Positions 32,531 to 41,897 of a stretch of DNA of 64,000 bases are shown here, piece by piece. This DNA comes from CALKAL01 sp051846895. GTDB lineage: Bacteria > Bacillota > Bacilli > Bacillales > Alkalibacillaceae. A program made the translations under genes and the position numbers. Position 1 is the first letter of the stretch; each line of letters opens with the position of its first letter. Where the stretch lies: positions 124,001 to 188,000 of the forward strand of contig JBPYCQ010000003.1 in NCBI GenBank assembly GCA_051846895.1. Direction: 5' to 3'. The notes under the pieces were generated by a model that saw only the letters and a list, made by a program, of their open reading frames with translations, was not told the DNA's origin and made no database searches.

Positions 32531-34687
32531 TTAGAACGCCTTAATTTTGTTAGAATTTTGACCCTTTTGTCCTGTTAAAGGATTGACTGGCACAACATAA
32601 TATGAAGGGTTATCAAAATACTCTACGGAACGAACCGTATACTCATTCTTACCAGTCACTTTACCAACTAATTGTGCTTTTCCTGATTTCTCTTTGTAAA
32701 TATGATATTCGATTCGTTCATCCTCACTAGCTGTCCAAGTTAATTTTATAAATAAACCGTTCCAAATACCGAATGTTAAATCTGCGTCTAAGTCGGTAAT
32801 GATCGGCAAATAAATAGGGTCTTGTAATTCCTCGACATCTTCTGGTTTGATAAATTGTTCTGAGAAGCTTTTCGTTTGATCAAGGGTCGTTAAAATATCA
32901 TTCGCTAACATCGTCGGTGCTTGACTTCCTCGCATTAAATAATGTTCTTCATCGCTCACGTCATAACCAATCCATGTGGCAATCGTATATTCCGGATTAA
33001 AACCGACAAACCAAGTGTCTTTAAAAGCACCTTGTTGATAAGGGTGCTCGGTTGAACCTGTTTTACCTGCTAACGCTTTATTATAAGAACCTCCACTTGC
33101 TGTTCCGTTAGTAACGACCGCTTCTAACATCCGTGTTAAATACCACGATGTTTGTTTTGAAAAAAGTTGACGCATTTCTAACGAATACTCATTAATTAAA
33201 TCCCCATTGCGATTTTCTATTTTGATTACAGAGTATGGTTCAATATACACGCCATTATCGTATATTGTTCGAAACGCAGCAGCTAGCTGAAGAGGTGACA
33301 GTCCTGTTTCTAATCCACCCAAAGCGACTGACAAACCTTGATCTGGGATGTCGATGCCTATATTTTTAAGATAACTTTTTCCTTTTTCAACACTTATATC
33401 ATTTAATACGGATACAGCTGGCGCATTTTTTGAGTGTAATAAAGCTTCATACATTGTGACGCGACCCGCATATTTACCATCATAATTCTTTGGTTGGTAT
33501 CCATTATAGTCAATTAATTCATCCCGTATGAGTGTATACGGCTCATATAAGCTCTGTTCAAGTGCAGGCCCATAGACGACAAGAGGTTTAATCGTTGAAC
33601 CTGGTTGGCGCTTCACATATATACGGTTCAGATCCCCTCGCTTATAACTTCTACCACCAATCGCAGCCCTAATTGCCCCCGACTGCTCGTCTAAAATGAC
33701 CACAGCAGCTTCAATGTTTTCTTCAGGCCCATGAAAATAATCATTTTTTTGTAAATGCTCGTAGGCGATCTCTTGTGCTTCAACATCGAGGCCTACTGTA
33801 ATCTTGTAACCACCTGTATAAATTTCTTCTCTTGATAGATGATATTTTTCTTCTATTTCTTTAAGCACGATATCAATATATGTGTTTAACCAAGGGGATT
33901 CCTCTGTTTCACCTTGATTCAGTCCAAGCATTTTACCTTGCTCTCTTTTAAGCATATTGGCATTAATCATGTCAAGCTCATACATTCGATTAAGGACAAC
34001 GTTTCTACGTTCTAATGCTAACTGCTCATCCGCAAGTGGTGAGTAACGATTAGGTGCTTTAGGTAAGGCCGCGAGCAAGGCACCTTCAGAAATGGATAAT
34101 TCAGAAACAGATTTTGAAAAGAAAAACTGTGCTGCTTCTTCGACCCCGTGCACACCATGTCCGAAATACGTTTCATTTAAATAATATTCTAATATTTCAT
34201 CTTTTGATTTAATCCGTTCAAGATGCATGGCCCCCATGACTTCTTTCGTTTTTCTTAACCATGACTTTTCATTTGTTAAAGAGACGTTTTTGACTAACTG
34301 CTGAGTAATCGTACTGGCCCCTTCAGCCTTACTCCAAGTAATTAAATCTTTATAAACAGCACGTCCAACCGCCCAAAAATCAACACCATTATGATCATAA
34401 AATCGATGGTCTTCAATCGCTATGAAAGCATTCTTTACATGCTCAGGAATTTGATTAATTGGTACGTACGTCCGATTTTCATCATATAATTTAACAACTT
34501 CCTTACCATCTTCTGTGACAAGTAATGTTGATTCTTTAAAAATTAAATTTTTTTCATCAACGACAAATCTACCACCAAAAATGATCGTCAAATATCCTAT
34601 AACACTTAGCACTAATAAACTTATAAAACTAAGAAAAACCCATTTTAACTTCGGATACTTCCCCATTAATTGTTTAACATATTTCAA
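32531..34687 (-). CDS. pbpF: Class A penicillin-binding protein (PBP2C/PbpF type)
   Basis: A 718-residue bifunctional glycosyltransferase/transpeptidase. One N-terminal membrane helix, then GT51 motifs IEDHRFYDHNGVD and GASTITQQLVKN, then transpeptidase SxxK (GSTIKP), SxN (SKNAP) and KTG (AGKTGST), and a small C-terminal beta domain. Location upstream of hemEHY matches B. subtilis pbpF. The start is TTG at 34687, preceded by GAGGTGG; the frame extends 32 codons upstream across the promoter. Confidence 0.94.
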   Translation of the reverse strand: MKYVKQLMGKYPKLKWVFLSFISLLVLSVIGYLTIIFGGRFVVDEKNLIFKESTLLVTEDGKEVVKLYDENRTYVPINQIPEHVKNAFIAIEDHRFYDHNGVDFWAVGRAVYKDLITWSKAEGASTITQQLVKNVSLTNEKSWLRKTKEVMGAMHLERIKSKDEILEYYLNETYFGHGVHGVEEAAQFFFSKSVSELSISEGALLAALPKAPNRYSPLADEQLALERRNVVLNRMYELDMINANMLKREQGKMLGLNQGETEESPWLNTYIDIVLKEIEEKYHLSREEIYTGGYKITVGLDVEAQEIAYEHLQKNDYFHGPEENIEAAVVILDEQSGAIRAAIGGRSYKRGDLNRIYVKRQPGSTIKPLVVYGPALEQSLYEPYTLIRDELIDYNGYQPKNYDGKYAGRVTMYEALLHSKNAPAVSVLNDISVEKGKSYLKNIGIDIPDQGLSVALGGLETGLSPLQLAAAFRTIYDNGVYIEPYSVIKIENRNGDLINEYSLEMRQLFSKQTSWYLTRMLEAVVTNGTASGGSYNKALAGKTGSTEHPYQQGAFKDTWFVGFNPEYTIATWIGYDVSDEEHYLMRGSQAPTMLANDILTTLDQTKSFSEQFIKPEDVEELQDPIYLPIITDLDADLTFGIWNGLFIKLTWTASEDERIEYHIYKEKSGKAQLVGKVTGKNEYTVRSVEYFDNPSYYVVPVNPLTGQKGQNSNKIKAF

Positions 34688-34727
34688 ACTGTTCCACCTC
34701 GTTATGTTTATCCGAAAACTCTTATAC

Positions 34728-34756
34728 ATTATAGTATAGTCGAGTAATGACGACAA
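34728..34756 (-). promoter_or_regulatory. Sigma-A promoter of pbpF
   Basis: Minus strand TTGTCG (34751-34756), 17-nt spacer, perfect TATAAT (34728-34733), 40 nt before the TTG start. B. subtilis pbpF is mainly forespore-expressed, so a vegetative promoter here would be a difference. Confidence 0.6.
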
Positions 34757-35097
34757 AAGAAAAACATTGAAGGTGAGATGCATGGTTAGGTATAAAGTTG
34801 AATGTTAAATAGAAAGGATTGATTGTTTAATCAACACAACCAAAGGGAGAGGACTGTAATAGAAATTAAAATAACTATTGCAGTTGACAAGAAGAAAGAG
34901 CATCTTTTCATTATTTATGGAAGAACAAAATAAAAATCATCATTGACCGTAATTCTTCCCTTAAATTTTAGCTCCACACAAAAAAGAGGATTAGTTAAAC
35001 CCTGATTATAAATAAGAAAAAAGCAATTTGAAATACAATTGACTGAGTACAAAAAAACTTCAAAGATATTCAATATTAGCTCCCGTTTTCTCAAAGG
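34757..35097. other. Intergenic stretch without recognisable gene
   Basis: About 340 bp of very AT-rich sequence between pbpF and the GNAT gene. I see short frames only, none with a proper start and ribosome site, and no clear hairpin. It may be relict DNA at the edge of an accessory islet. Confidence 0.5.
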
Positions 35098-35613
35098 TTA
35101 AAATAAAGATATTGCTGTTATATCTTTCCACCCATAAACAAGTTCATTTAACTTTTTACCTGATATTTCTATCTCCATAGTGTCAATTTTTCTTGCTCCA
35201 AGGTACTCATAAAATAAACGAGATTTATTGTCCTCAAGTACAGAAACTGTCATTGACAGTATATTGTTCTGTTTTAAATTTTCAATAACAGGCTCAAGTA
35301 ATAGTTTTCCTATACCTTTCCGTTGATGTTCCTCCAGTATATAAATTGCATATAACTCACCTTTATAGTCGGGGTACTTTCCTGTTCTTTCTTTTCCACC
35401 ATTAGAGAAGCCGATTATTTCGCCACTATTGTTTTCAGCAATAAATACAGCCTGATTAGAGATGATATCTTTCCACTTTTTTTCTCTGTTTTCATATGTC
35501 ATTTGCTCTAGATACTCATCTGGAACAATGTTTTTATATGTGGTTTTCCAACTATCAACCTGAACTTTTGCAACACCTAAAGCGTCATTTGAACTAGCTT
35601 TTCTAATTTTCAT
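35098..35613 (-). CDS. GNAT family N-acetyltransferase
   Basis: A 171-residue acetyltransferase; motif A is LYAIYILEEHQRKGIGKLLL (acetyl-CoA pyrophosphate loop), with LEDNKSRLFYEYLGARKI as motif B. GAGGTG lies upstream. Substrate unknown. Together with the MFS remnant and serine hydrolase it lies in a stretch absent from the B. subtilis order between pbpF and yhaA. Confidence 0.85.
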   Translation of the reverse strand: MKIRKASSNDALGVAKVQVDSWKTTYKNIVPDEYLEQMTYENREKKWKDIISNQAVFIAENNSGEIIGFSNGGKERTGKYPDYKGELYAIYILEEHQRKGIGKLLLEPVIENLKQNNILSMTVSVLEDNKSRLFYEYLGARKIDTMEIEISGKKLNELVYGWKDITAISLF

Positions 35614-35672
35614 AACACACCTCAGTTCAAAAGTAGTTATTCAAGTACAAAGATAAAAGAGTTTGATATCAA

Positions 35673-35875
35673 CTATAAAACACCAATTGAAGATAATAAC
35701 AATAAGGTAGTGAGAAAGTATAACCAATTCGTTTTTTTAAATTTATTCATTATAAGTACGCCAAGGATATTTCCTATACCAGCACAAGATAACAATATTC
35801 CAATATGTCCTTTAGAAAATTGGAGAGTATTCTTAGAATGAATGATAACGCTAAGCCCTTTACGGTTATTAAAGA
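35673..35875 (-). pseudogene. C-terminal remnant of an MFS transporter
   Basis: An open minus-strand stretch of ~67 codons ending in TAG at 35673 and lacking any start. It reads as two typical MFS segments: a cytoplasmic KNTLQFSKGHIGIL then SCAGIGNILGVLIMNKFKK, followed by a hydrophobic helix. This is the loop-and-helix pattern of major-facilitator efflux proteins. It abuts the stop codon of the serine hydrolase gene, so the deletion joined the two. Confidence 0.65.
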
Positions 35876-36922
35876 TTATTCTGATGTCATAGTCATAGCG
35901 AGCCGCATCACTAATCGTACAGGAAGTGCAGGATTTGCCATTTGATTGACATCACCCACAAAAAACAAATCCGATACAGGATGATAAAACGCAAATGAAC
36001 CGGTTGAGCCTGAATGACCCAATAATTCACCTTTTCCCATAAATAGTGTTACAAATCCACCCAATGGAATTTTCATATATCCTGCTCCGTAATGAATGGG
36101 GGACATGGCCAATTGTAATTTGTTATTGACATTCAGCTCATGAAAAATAGTTTTACTAAACAACCTTCCACCAAAAAAAGCCTTGATAAATATCATTAAT
36201 TCACAAGCCGTAGAAATACAACCGCCACTGGCACGAATACTTCTAACTGTTTTTGGAAGATAATAAGAGGTGTCCTTATAATAAACATTGGGAACGAAAT
36301 CATCATCATCTACTGGAAGGTATGTATTCTTGAGTCCTAAAGGGCCGAAGATGAATTGCTTATAAACGTCTTCTAATGCTGAATCAGTAACTATTTCAAT
36401 TATTTTTCCTAGTATATCAAAGTTTATATTTGCATAATGGGCTCTTTTTCCCATATCCGGTTCAAAAATTGGCTTCAATTGTTTTGTTTTTTGAATGGTT
36501 TCTTCAAAGCTAGTCTGTCTATCCTTATTAATAGCACGTTTTTTTGCCTTGTTACTTCCTTCCTCTATGGCATCCGGTAATCCGCTTGTATGAAATAATA
36601 AATGGGAGAGTGTGAGGTCATTGGAGAACTCTTTCCCATTATATATATGAAGACCACTCAGCGTAATCTCGTCAAGGTATTTCGATATTTTGTCATCTAG
36701 TGACAGTTCTCCTTGCTCTACCAATATAAGAATACAAGTGGTTGTAAACAGCTTTGTAATACTTGCTATAAGGATGGGGGTATCTATCTTCTTACCACCG
36801 TACTCAAGATGATATGAAAAGTCTCCCCCAGAGTTTTCTATAAGTAGAACAGATTCATGTATTAGTTTGTTATTCGTAATTTTTTCAAAGATTTTGTTAA
36901 TTTTTTGTTTTTGGTCCTCCAT
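35876..36922 (-). CDS. Serine beta-lactamase-like protein (PBP4*/class C fold)
   Basis: A 348-residue serine hydrolase: SxxK as SITK (near residue 55), YxN as YANIN (~165), and HSGSTGS as the third motif (~310). No signal peptide is visible, so it may be cytoplasmic. Could be an esterase, peptidase or beta-lactamase relative; the exact substrate is not readable. Confidence 0.82.
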   Translation of the reverse strand: MEDQKQKINKIFEKITNNKLIHESVLLIENSGGDFSYHLEYGGKKIDTPILIASITKLFTTTCILILVEQGELSLDDKISKYLDEITLSGLHIYNGKEFSNDLTLSHLLFHTSGLPDAIEEGSNKAKKRAINKDRQTSFEETIQKTKQLKPIFEPDMGKRAHYANINFDILGKIIEIVTDSALEDVYKQFIFGPLGLKNTYLPVDDDDFVPNVYYKDTSYYLPKTVRSIRASGGCISTACELMIFIKAFFGGRLFSKTIFHELNVNNKLQLAMSPIHYGAGYMKIPLGGFVTLFMGKGELLGHSGSTGSFAFYHPVSDLFFVGDVNQMANPALPVRLVMRLAMTMTSE

Positions 36923-37050
36923 ATCTATTCCCCTATCTTTACCATTAGGATAAAATTTTTCTAATGTTTGGCCCGTTTAAAAAGCATGCCAATACTATTC
37001 TCTTCATCTATAAGATAAAACTATAAAACTTCTAAAACAGTCCCTCATCC

Positions 37051-37689
37051 TTATTCCTTCATCAACCCATTACGATGGGCATATACAGCAGCTTGTGTTC
37101 GATCTTGCACACCTAATTTACTTAGTACATTGCTCACATGAGTTTTTACTGTTTTTATTCCGATAAAAAGTTTTTCACTTATTTCAGAATTGGTCAATCC
37201 ATTACCTATACAAATTAACACTTCAAGCTCACGTTCAGTTAAATCTTCATGTAGCTGTTTTTCAGGAGTTCGAATCCGGTTCATCATCGCTCCGGCCACT
37301 TTAGGTTCGATCACATTCTCACCTTTAGCCGCCTTTTTAATCGCCTCAGCAATTTCTTCACCCGAAGATGTTTTTAACATATAACTAAACGCACCCGCTT
37401 CAAGCGCAGGGAATACTTTTTCATCATCATAATAACTCGTTAAAATAATAATTTTACATTCAGGGAAGCTCTTCATAATTTTTTCCGTTGCTTCGATACC
37501 TGTTCCGTTTTCCATCATTAAATCCATCAAAATGACGTCTGGCTTAAGCTGTAATGCAAGTTCTGCTCCTTCGTTTCCACTAGAAGCTTCACCGATAATC
37601 TCAATCTCATCAACAGTCATTAAAAATGTTTTGACCCCTCTTCTGACAACGTCATGATCATCAACAATCATCACTCTTATGTTATCCAT
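37051..37689 (-). CDS. liaR: Two-component response regulator LiaR
   Basis: A 212-residue NarL/LuxR-type regulator: receiver domain with phospho-acceptor Asp56 (VILMDLMM), a linker, then the helix-turn-helix LTERELEVLICIGNGLTNSE. Acts with LiaS in the response to lipid II-binding antibiotics and envelope stress. Last gene of liaFSR, 12 nt after liaS. Confidence 0.9.
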   Translation of the reverse strand: MDNIRVMIVDDHDVVRRGVKTFLMTVDEIEIIGEASSGNEGAELALQLKPDVILMDLMMENGTGIEATEKIMKSFPECKIIILTSYYDDEKVFPALEAGAFSYMLKTSSGEEIAEAIKKAAKGENVIEPKVAGAMMNRIRTPEKQLHEDLTERELEVLICIGNGLTNSEISEKLFIGIKTVKTHVSNVLSKLGVQDRTQAAVYAHRNGLMKE

Positions 37690-37701
37690 ACTTTCTCACC
37701 C

Positions 37702-38751
37702 CTATTTTGGTATACGAATGTCTATATAAGTGCCTTCACCTTTTTTAGATCGAATGCGAAATGTTCCGCCAATTTCCTCGCAACGCTCTTTCATCGTTTT
37801 CAGTCCATATGACGTTCTATTTTCTAGTTGTGTATGAACTTCAAACCCGACTCCATCATCATTTATATGAATAAAAACTTCGTCTGCCCGCTCTTTCATT
37901 AGTAAATGGACATTTGACGCATTCGCATGTCTTAAAATATTTGACAGCGCTTCTTGAGTCATTCGAAAAATATGTTCTTCTTTTGCTTGAGACAGTTCAA
38001 TCGCATCATCAATCTCAACATCAAAAGTAAGCGTACATTTTTTCTTCAAATCCTCGATTAAACGAACTAACCCTTCCTTAAGCGTCTCACCTGATAAATA
38101 AATAGGGCGCAAGTGCAACAATAATGCACGCATTTCATTTTGTGCTTGTAGGGCCATCTCCGCGATTTCTTCAATTTGTACTTTTGCTTGAACGGCATCT
38201 TTTTCTATCAATTTGACTGTAGCTTGGGACATCATCGTCAGTGCAAATAGTTGCTGGCTGACCGCATCATGTAAATCTCTCGCTAGCCGTTGTCTTTCTT
38301 CCATCGTGGCGGCGATATGTGCTTGTTGAGCAAATTCCGACTTCTCATCAGCTAATCGTTGCAAGGCACTCACTTGTGTCTTCATTTTATTCGCTAAGTC
38401 GTTTAATTCTAATGCAAAAGTATCAAGTTCATCTAAAGCCTCATCGTTATTACTTAATACTAAACGTGCCCCATATTTTCCTTCAGATAATGTCGATAAA
38501 AAAATAGAAAATGTTTGAATCCGATCTTTTAATTCTTTCGTTTTTTTATAAATGATATATAACCCAATTGGTGTCATGATGACGACGGTAACGATAAGTA
38601 GTAAAAATATAGCTTCGACCGTTAACCATTCAGGTTGTATAACTGAATAAGTAAAAAATAGAACTAGCGAGATTATTAATAATGAAAAATAGATAATATA
38701 TAATTCAGTCCGCATTAATTGATAACGTATTCCATTTAAATGTTTTAACAT
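37702..38751 (-). CDS. liaS: Sensor histidine kinase LiaS
   Basis: A 349-residue intramembrane-sensing kinase: two N-terminal helices separated by a very short loop, HAMP-like region, HisKA_3 domain with LARDLHDAVSQQLFAL (phospho-His) and HATPase with HINDDGVGFEV. The small extracytoplasmic loop fits the LiaS/VraS family, which is controlled by LiaF. Confidence 0.92.
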   Translation of the reverse strand: MLKHLNGIRYQLMRTELYIIYFSLLIISLVLFFTYSVIQPEWLTVEAIFLLLIVTVVIMTPIGLYIIYKKTKELKDRIQTFSIFLSTLSEGKYGARLVLSNNDEALDELDTFALELNDLANKMKTQVSALQRLADEKSEFAQQAHIAATMEERQRLARDLHDAVSQQLFALTMMSQATVKLIEKDAVQAKVQIEEIAEMALQAQNEMRALLLHLRPIYLSGETLKEGLVRLIEDLKKKCTLTFDVEIDDAIELSQAKEEHIFRMTQEALSNILRHANASNVHLLMKERADEVFIHINDDGVGFEVHTQLENRTSYGLKTMKERCEEIGGTFRIRSKKGEGTYIDIRIPK

Positions 38752-38763
38752 AACTAACCGCCC

Positions 38764-39648
38764 CTAAACTGATAAAACTGAAATATCACCGACTTGATAA
38801 TTCATATATATATTTAGTTTTCTTGTCGCCGTATCATAATCATCAGAGATATATTCTATGACATTATTAAAACCAGACCTTGAGTCATCAAACATCTGCA
38901 CTTCACCGATGTTCACTCTCGCATAAATTTTATAAGCAACATGATCAGGCATTTTCATTTGAATATCAGCGACATAGCCTTTTAAGCGGATCTTTGTTTC
39001 CTTATTTGGAATGTATGCTTTTGAAAAATCAAAATATAAATCGCCTACACCTGTCCATAAGTCTAAATCTTGCACTTCCCAATTATCTTTTGAGAAATTA
39101 ACATCCGTAACGAATTTGTTTTTTGAATTGAGATGATATTTATAAGTGCCTTTTCCTTTTTTTGCCTTATTGTTGATTTTTTCAGTTGCAGCGCCGAGCT
39201 TCTCTGAAACATTATCAAACTCTCTTAAAAAATCATCATCGTCATCAAAATCTCTATAGCGTTTCTTTGAGTCATAATCATCGGAAGACTCGAATGTTAT
39301 AGTGACTGAGCTTCTATTAAATAAAAGGTTCGCTCCAATATAAACTAAAATCAAGGGCCATAGCTTCCAAATATCAACAAAGGAAAAATTAATATATTGA
39401 AAGTTCCCTAACCATAGTAATGTTCCGAAAATGATTAAAAACGATCCGAATTTCCAACTACCACTTTCACGTGGGTGAAAAAACTTAGCAAACGATATTA
39501 ATCCGAGTGCAACCAAAATGACTGGCCATGAGTCCCAAACAACATTCGATATTTCCAAGGAAATAATGTCGAGATTTTGGAGCATTAAAACAATCCCGAA
39601 AAAGATTAATATGATGGCCAATAGCCACTTTCCAATTTTTGTAATCAT
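38764..39648 (-). CDS. liaF: LiaF, inhibitor of LiaRS signalling
   Basis: A 294-residue protein: four membrane helices in the first ~110 residues (two DUF5668-like hairpins), an acidic linker with RDFDDDDDF, and the C-terminal LiaF/VraT beta domain (LDLWTGVGDLYFDFSKA, VNIGEVQMFDDS). Keeps LiaS off without stress. First gene of the operon; no liaI or liaH genes are seen in the window. Confidence 0.9.
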   Translation of the reverse strand: MITKIGKWLLAIILIFFGIVLMLQNLDIISLEISNVVWDSWPVILVALGLISFAKFFHPRESGSWKFGSFLIIFGTLLWLGNFQYINFSFVDIWKLWPLILVYIGANLLFNRSSVTITFESSDDYDSKKRYRDFDDDDDFLREFDNVSEKLGAATEKINNKAKKGKGTYKYHLNSKNKFVTDVNFSKDNWEVQDLDLWTGVGDLYFDFSKAYIPNKETKIRLKGYVADIQMKMPDHVAYKIYARVNIGEVQMFDDSRSGFNNVIEYISDDYDTATRKLNIYMNYQVGDISVLSV

Positions 39649-39755
39649 TTATCTCACCTACAATGTGATTATCTATATATTCGTGAATCTATTGAATTAA
39701 TTTTATCATACAATGATTATATTTTTTCTATAACATTCTTAAGGTTGTTTTTTTA

Positions 39756-39771
39756 TCAGACTTAAGACTGA
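39756..39771. promoter_or_regulatory. Candidate LiaR-type operator
   Basis: Imperfect palindrome TCAGACTTAAGACTGA, centred about 45 bp upstream of a possible liaF -10 (TATAAT at 39716-39721, minus strand). The position suits an activator. The match to LiaR boxes is from memory and approximate. Confidence 0.35.
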
Positions 39772-39831
39772 TGTACTATTTTTATAAGCGAAGATGATAT
39801 ACTAATAAGTAAGAAGAAAAGGGGGATTACC

Positions 39832-41001
39832 ATGTGGGATAAAGTTTATGAAAAAATTGATTCACTCTACGAAAAGATGGTTGATGATCGGCGTTATTTA
39901 CATCAACACCCTGAATTATCATTTGAAGAAAAAGAAACGTCCAAATTTATTAGTAAACGTTATGATGAATTAGGAATCCCTTACAAAGATAATATTGGCG
40001 GATACGGAGTAGTGGCAAGAATTGAAGGTGGTAAGCCCGGAAAAACAGTCGCATTAAGAGCTGACTTTGACGCTTTACCTATCCAAGAAGAAAATGATGT
40101 TCCTTACAAGTCAAAAGTCGATGGCGTCATGCACGCATGTGGACACGACGGCCATACAGCAACTTTGCTTGCTGTGGCAGAAGCTGTCCTCCCGTTCAAA
40201 GAAGAATTAGAAGGAACGATCGTATTTATCCACCAACCGGCTGAAGAGTACGCTCCAGGTGGGGCCAAACCAATGATTGAAGCTGGAGCACTTGAAGGTG
40301 TAGATGCTGTCTTCGGTACTCACTTATGGGCAGATGGGAAGCTAGGTGTTATTGAAACGACAGTTGGTCCATTGATGGCAGGAGCAGACCGTTTTGAAAT
40401 TATTTTTAAAGGAAAAGGCGGACATGGAGCGAAACCTCATCAAACGAAAGATCCAATTGTTATGCTTGGGCAAGCGATTGTTGAACTCCAACAAATCGTG
40501 AGTAGACGCGTTGATCCGTTACAGCCAGCTGTTCTTACGGTTGGGCAAGTCGAAGCGGGAAATGCCTTTAATGTCATTCCTAACACGGCAAAAATGACAG
40601 GTACCGTTCGCATTTTAAATACTGACGTTCAAGAATTAATCATCGAGGAAATGGAGAAAATTGTTCGTGGTATTACATCTAGCTATGATGCCGACTATGA
40701 ATTTAACTACAGCAAAGGATATCCACCTGTCATTAACCATGAAAAAGAAGCGAATTATTACTTGAAAGATGGGTTAGAAATCCCTGGAGTTACAAGAGTT
40801 GACAACATACAACCTGTGATGGGTGGCGAAGATTTTTCCTACTATTTAGAGGAACGTCCAGGCACTTACTTCTTCACAGGTGCACAAATTGAAGGACATC
40901 ACTACCCACATCATCATCCAAAATTTGACTTTGATGAACGAGCCATGCCAATTGCAGCAAAAGCATTGTTACATGGGTATAAAAAATATCAACAATCTTA
41001 A
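39832..41001 (+). CDS. yhaA: M20 family amidohydrolase
   Basis: A 389-residue peptidase-M20D enzyme. Metal ligands: HACGHDGHTA, the Glu pair in HQPAEEYAPGG, GTHLW, and the late His in HHHPKFDFDE. The dimerisation domain carries GKGGHGAKPHQTKDP. Members deacylate N-acyl amino acids or N-acetyl-diaminopimelate; which one is not decidable here. Matches YhaA by family and by placement between ecs and pbpF. AAAAGGGGG precedes the ATG. Confidence 0.87.
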   Translation: MWDKVYEKIDSLYEKMVDDRRYLHQHPELSFEEKETSKFISKRYDELGIPYKDNIGGYGVVARIEGGKPGKTVALRADFDALPIQEENDVPYKSKVDGVMHACGHDGHTATLLAVAEAVLPFKEELEGTIVFIHQPAEEYAPGGAKPMIEAGALEGVDAVFGTHLWADGKLGVIETTVGPLMAGADRFEIIFKGKGGHGAKPHQTKDPIVMLGQAIVELQQIVSRRVDPLQPAVLTVGQVEAGNAFNVIPNTAKMTGTVRILNTDVQELIIEEMEKIVRGITSSYDADYEFNYSKGYPPVINHEKEANYYLKDGLEIPGVTRVDNIQPVMGGEDFSYYLEERPGTYFFTGAQIEGHHYPHHHPKFDFDERAMPIAAKALLHGYKKYQQS

Positions 41002-41006
41002 AAAAT

Positions 41007-41040
41007 CAGCGATTCCATTGACGTGGAATCGCTTATTTTT
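41007..41040 (+). terminator. Terminator of yhaA
   Basis: Ten-base-pair stem AGCGATTCCA/TGGAATCGCT followed by TATTTTTA. Confidence 0.82.
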
Positions 41041-41066
41041 ATTCGATAATCTTAATAGTTTTAATT

Positions 41067-41411
41067 TTAGGTGTGGGTGGACCGTAGTGTTTTATGTATA
41101 ATCAAGCGAAATAATATGATCATTAAATATATTAATAATGCAGTTAGAATAATTGATATGAAATAATTGATAAATAAAATTTTAGTTGAGTGTTCTTGAG
41201 GCGATAATAAACCTAATTCAAACGGATAATCATCATTTAATGGTGTCAGTGACGCCTGCTGTTCTACAAAAGGAATTGGATAACCAAGACGGTGATTAGT
41301 TAAATCAGATCTTTCCGTAACAGTTACGGAATCAAATAAAGGGGAAATGGATACACCTAAAAAACTTATGACTAATGAAATAATTAGCGTACGTCTACTC
41401 ACTGCCTTCAC
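41067..41411 (-). CDS. Hypothetical two-helix membrane protein
   Basis: A 114-residue protein: N-terminal hydrophobic segment (~7-25), a ~50-residue external loop with HRLGYPIPFVEQQASLTP, and a C-terminal helix (~78-103) ending in a basic tail. No family recognised. Eight nucleotides separate it from the DUF4181 gene upstream, so likely one operon. Confidence 0.68.
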   Translation of the reverse strand: MKAVSRRTLIISLVISFLGVSISPLFDSVTVTERSDLTNHRLGYPIPFVEQQASLTPLNDDYPFELGLLSPQEHSTKILFINYFISIILTALLIYLMIILFRLIIHKTLRSTHT

Positions 41412-41419
41412 CTCTAATT

Positions 41420-41842
41420 TTAAAACATACCAAAAAAGTTAGTTGTCATAATTAAGATGATAAATATAATGCTCAAAGCTAATTGGCTTGTTGTTAATAT
41501 AAACTCACGCCTGTTCTCTACATATTTCCATTCCATTATAGCTTGTGTCAACCCCGAAACGATTGCGAACAGTAATATGACAACCCAAATTTCTAAGAAT
41601 CCACTTGTTTCAGATACATGTCGACTATAAATATAAGCGACTAGCAAAAGTATAAAAAAGGTTATCCTTGTTATACGGTCAATTTTCTTATGCCGCTCAT
41701 TAATATGGCGTCTAAAAAAATGTTTCCGTTCAATGTTCAAGAGCTTACCCATCGCTTTACTAATAAATAAGAAAAATAGAATGACAATCGCCAATGCCAA
41801 AATAATTTTTAACCAAATGATTGGTTCTACTAAATCTAACAC
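41420..41842 (-). CDS. DUF4181 membrane protein
   Basis: A 140-residue protein with four predicted helices and the conserved basic loop RKHFFRRHINERHKKIDRI, plus QAIMEWKYVENRREFIL, as in DUF4181. Function unknown. The start is GTG at 41842 with GGGGAGGAG upstream. Any promoter must lie within or beside repeat array F. Confidence 0.7.
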   Translation of the reverse strand: MLDLVEPIIWLKIILALAIVILFFLFISKAMGKLLNIERKHFFRRHINERHKKIDRITRITFFILLLVAYIYSRHVSETSGFLEIWVVILLFAIVSGLTQAIMEWKYVENRREFILTTSQLALSIIFIILIMTTNFFGMF

Positions 41843-41897
41843 GTGCTGTCTCCTCCCCTATTTCCGTTTTAAGTACTCATCTACGTAATGTTTATGT

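Noticed and set aside
34860..34935. Short plus-strand frame beginning after GGGAGAGG
   Set aside because: No proper start codon; about 25 codons only.
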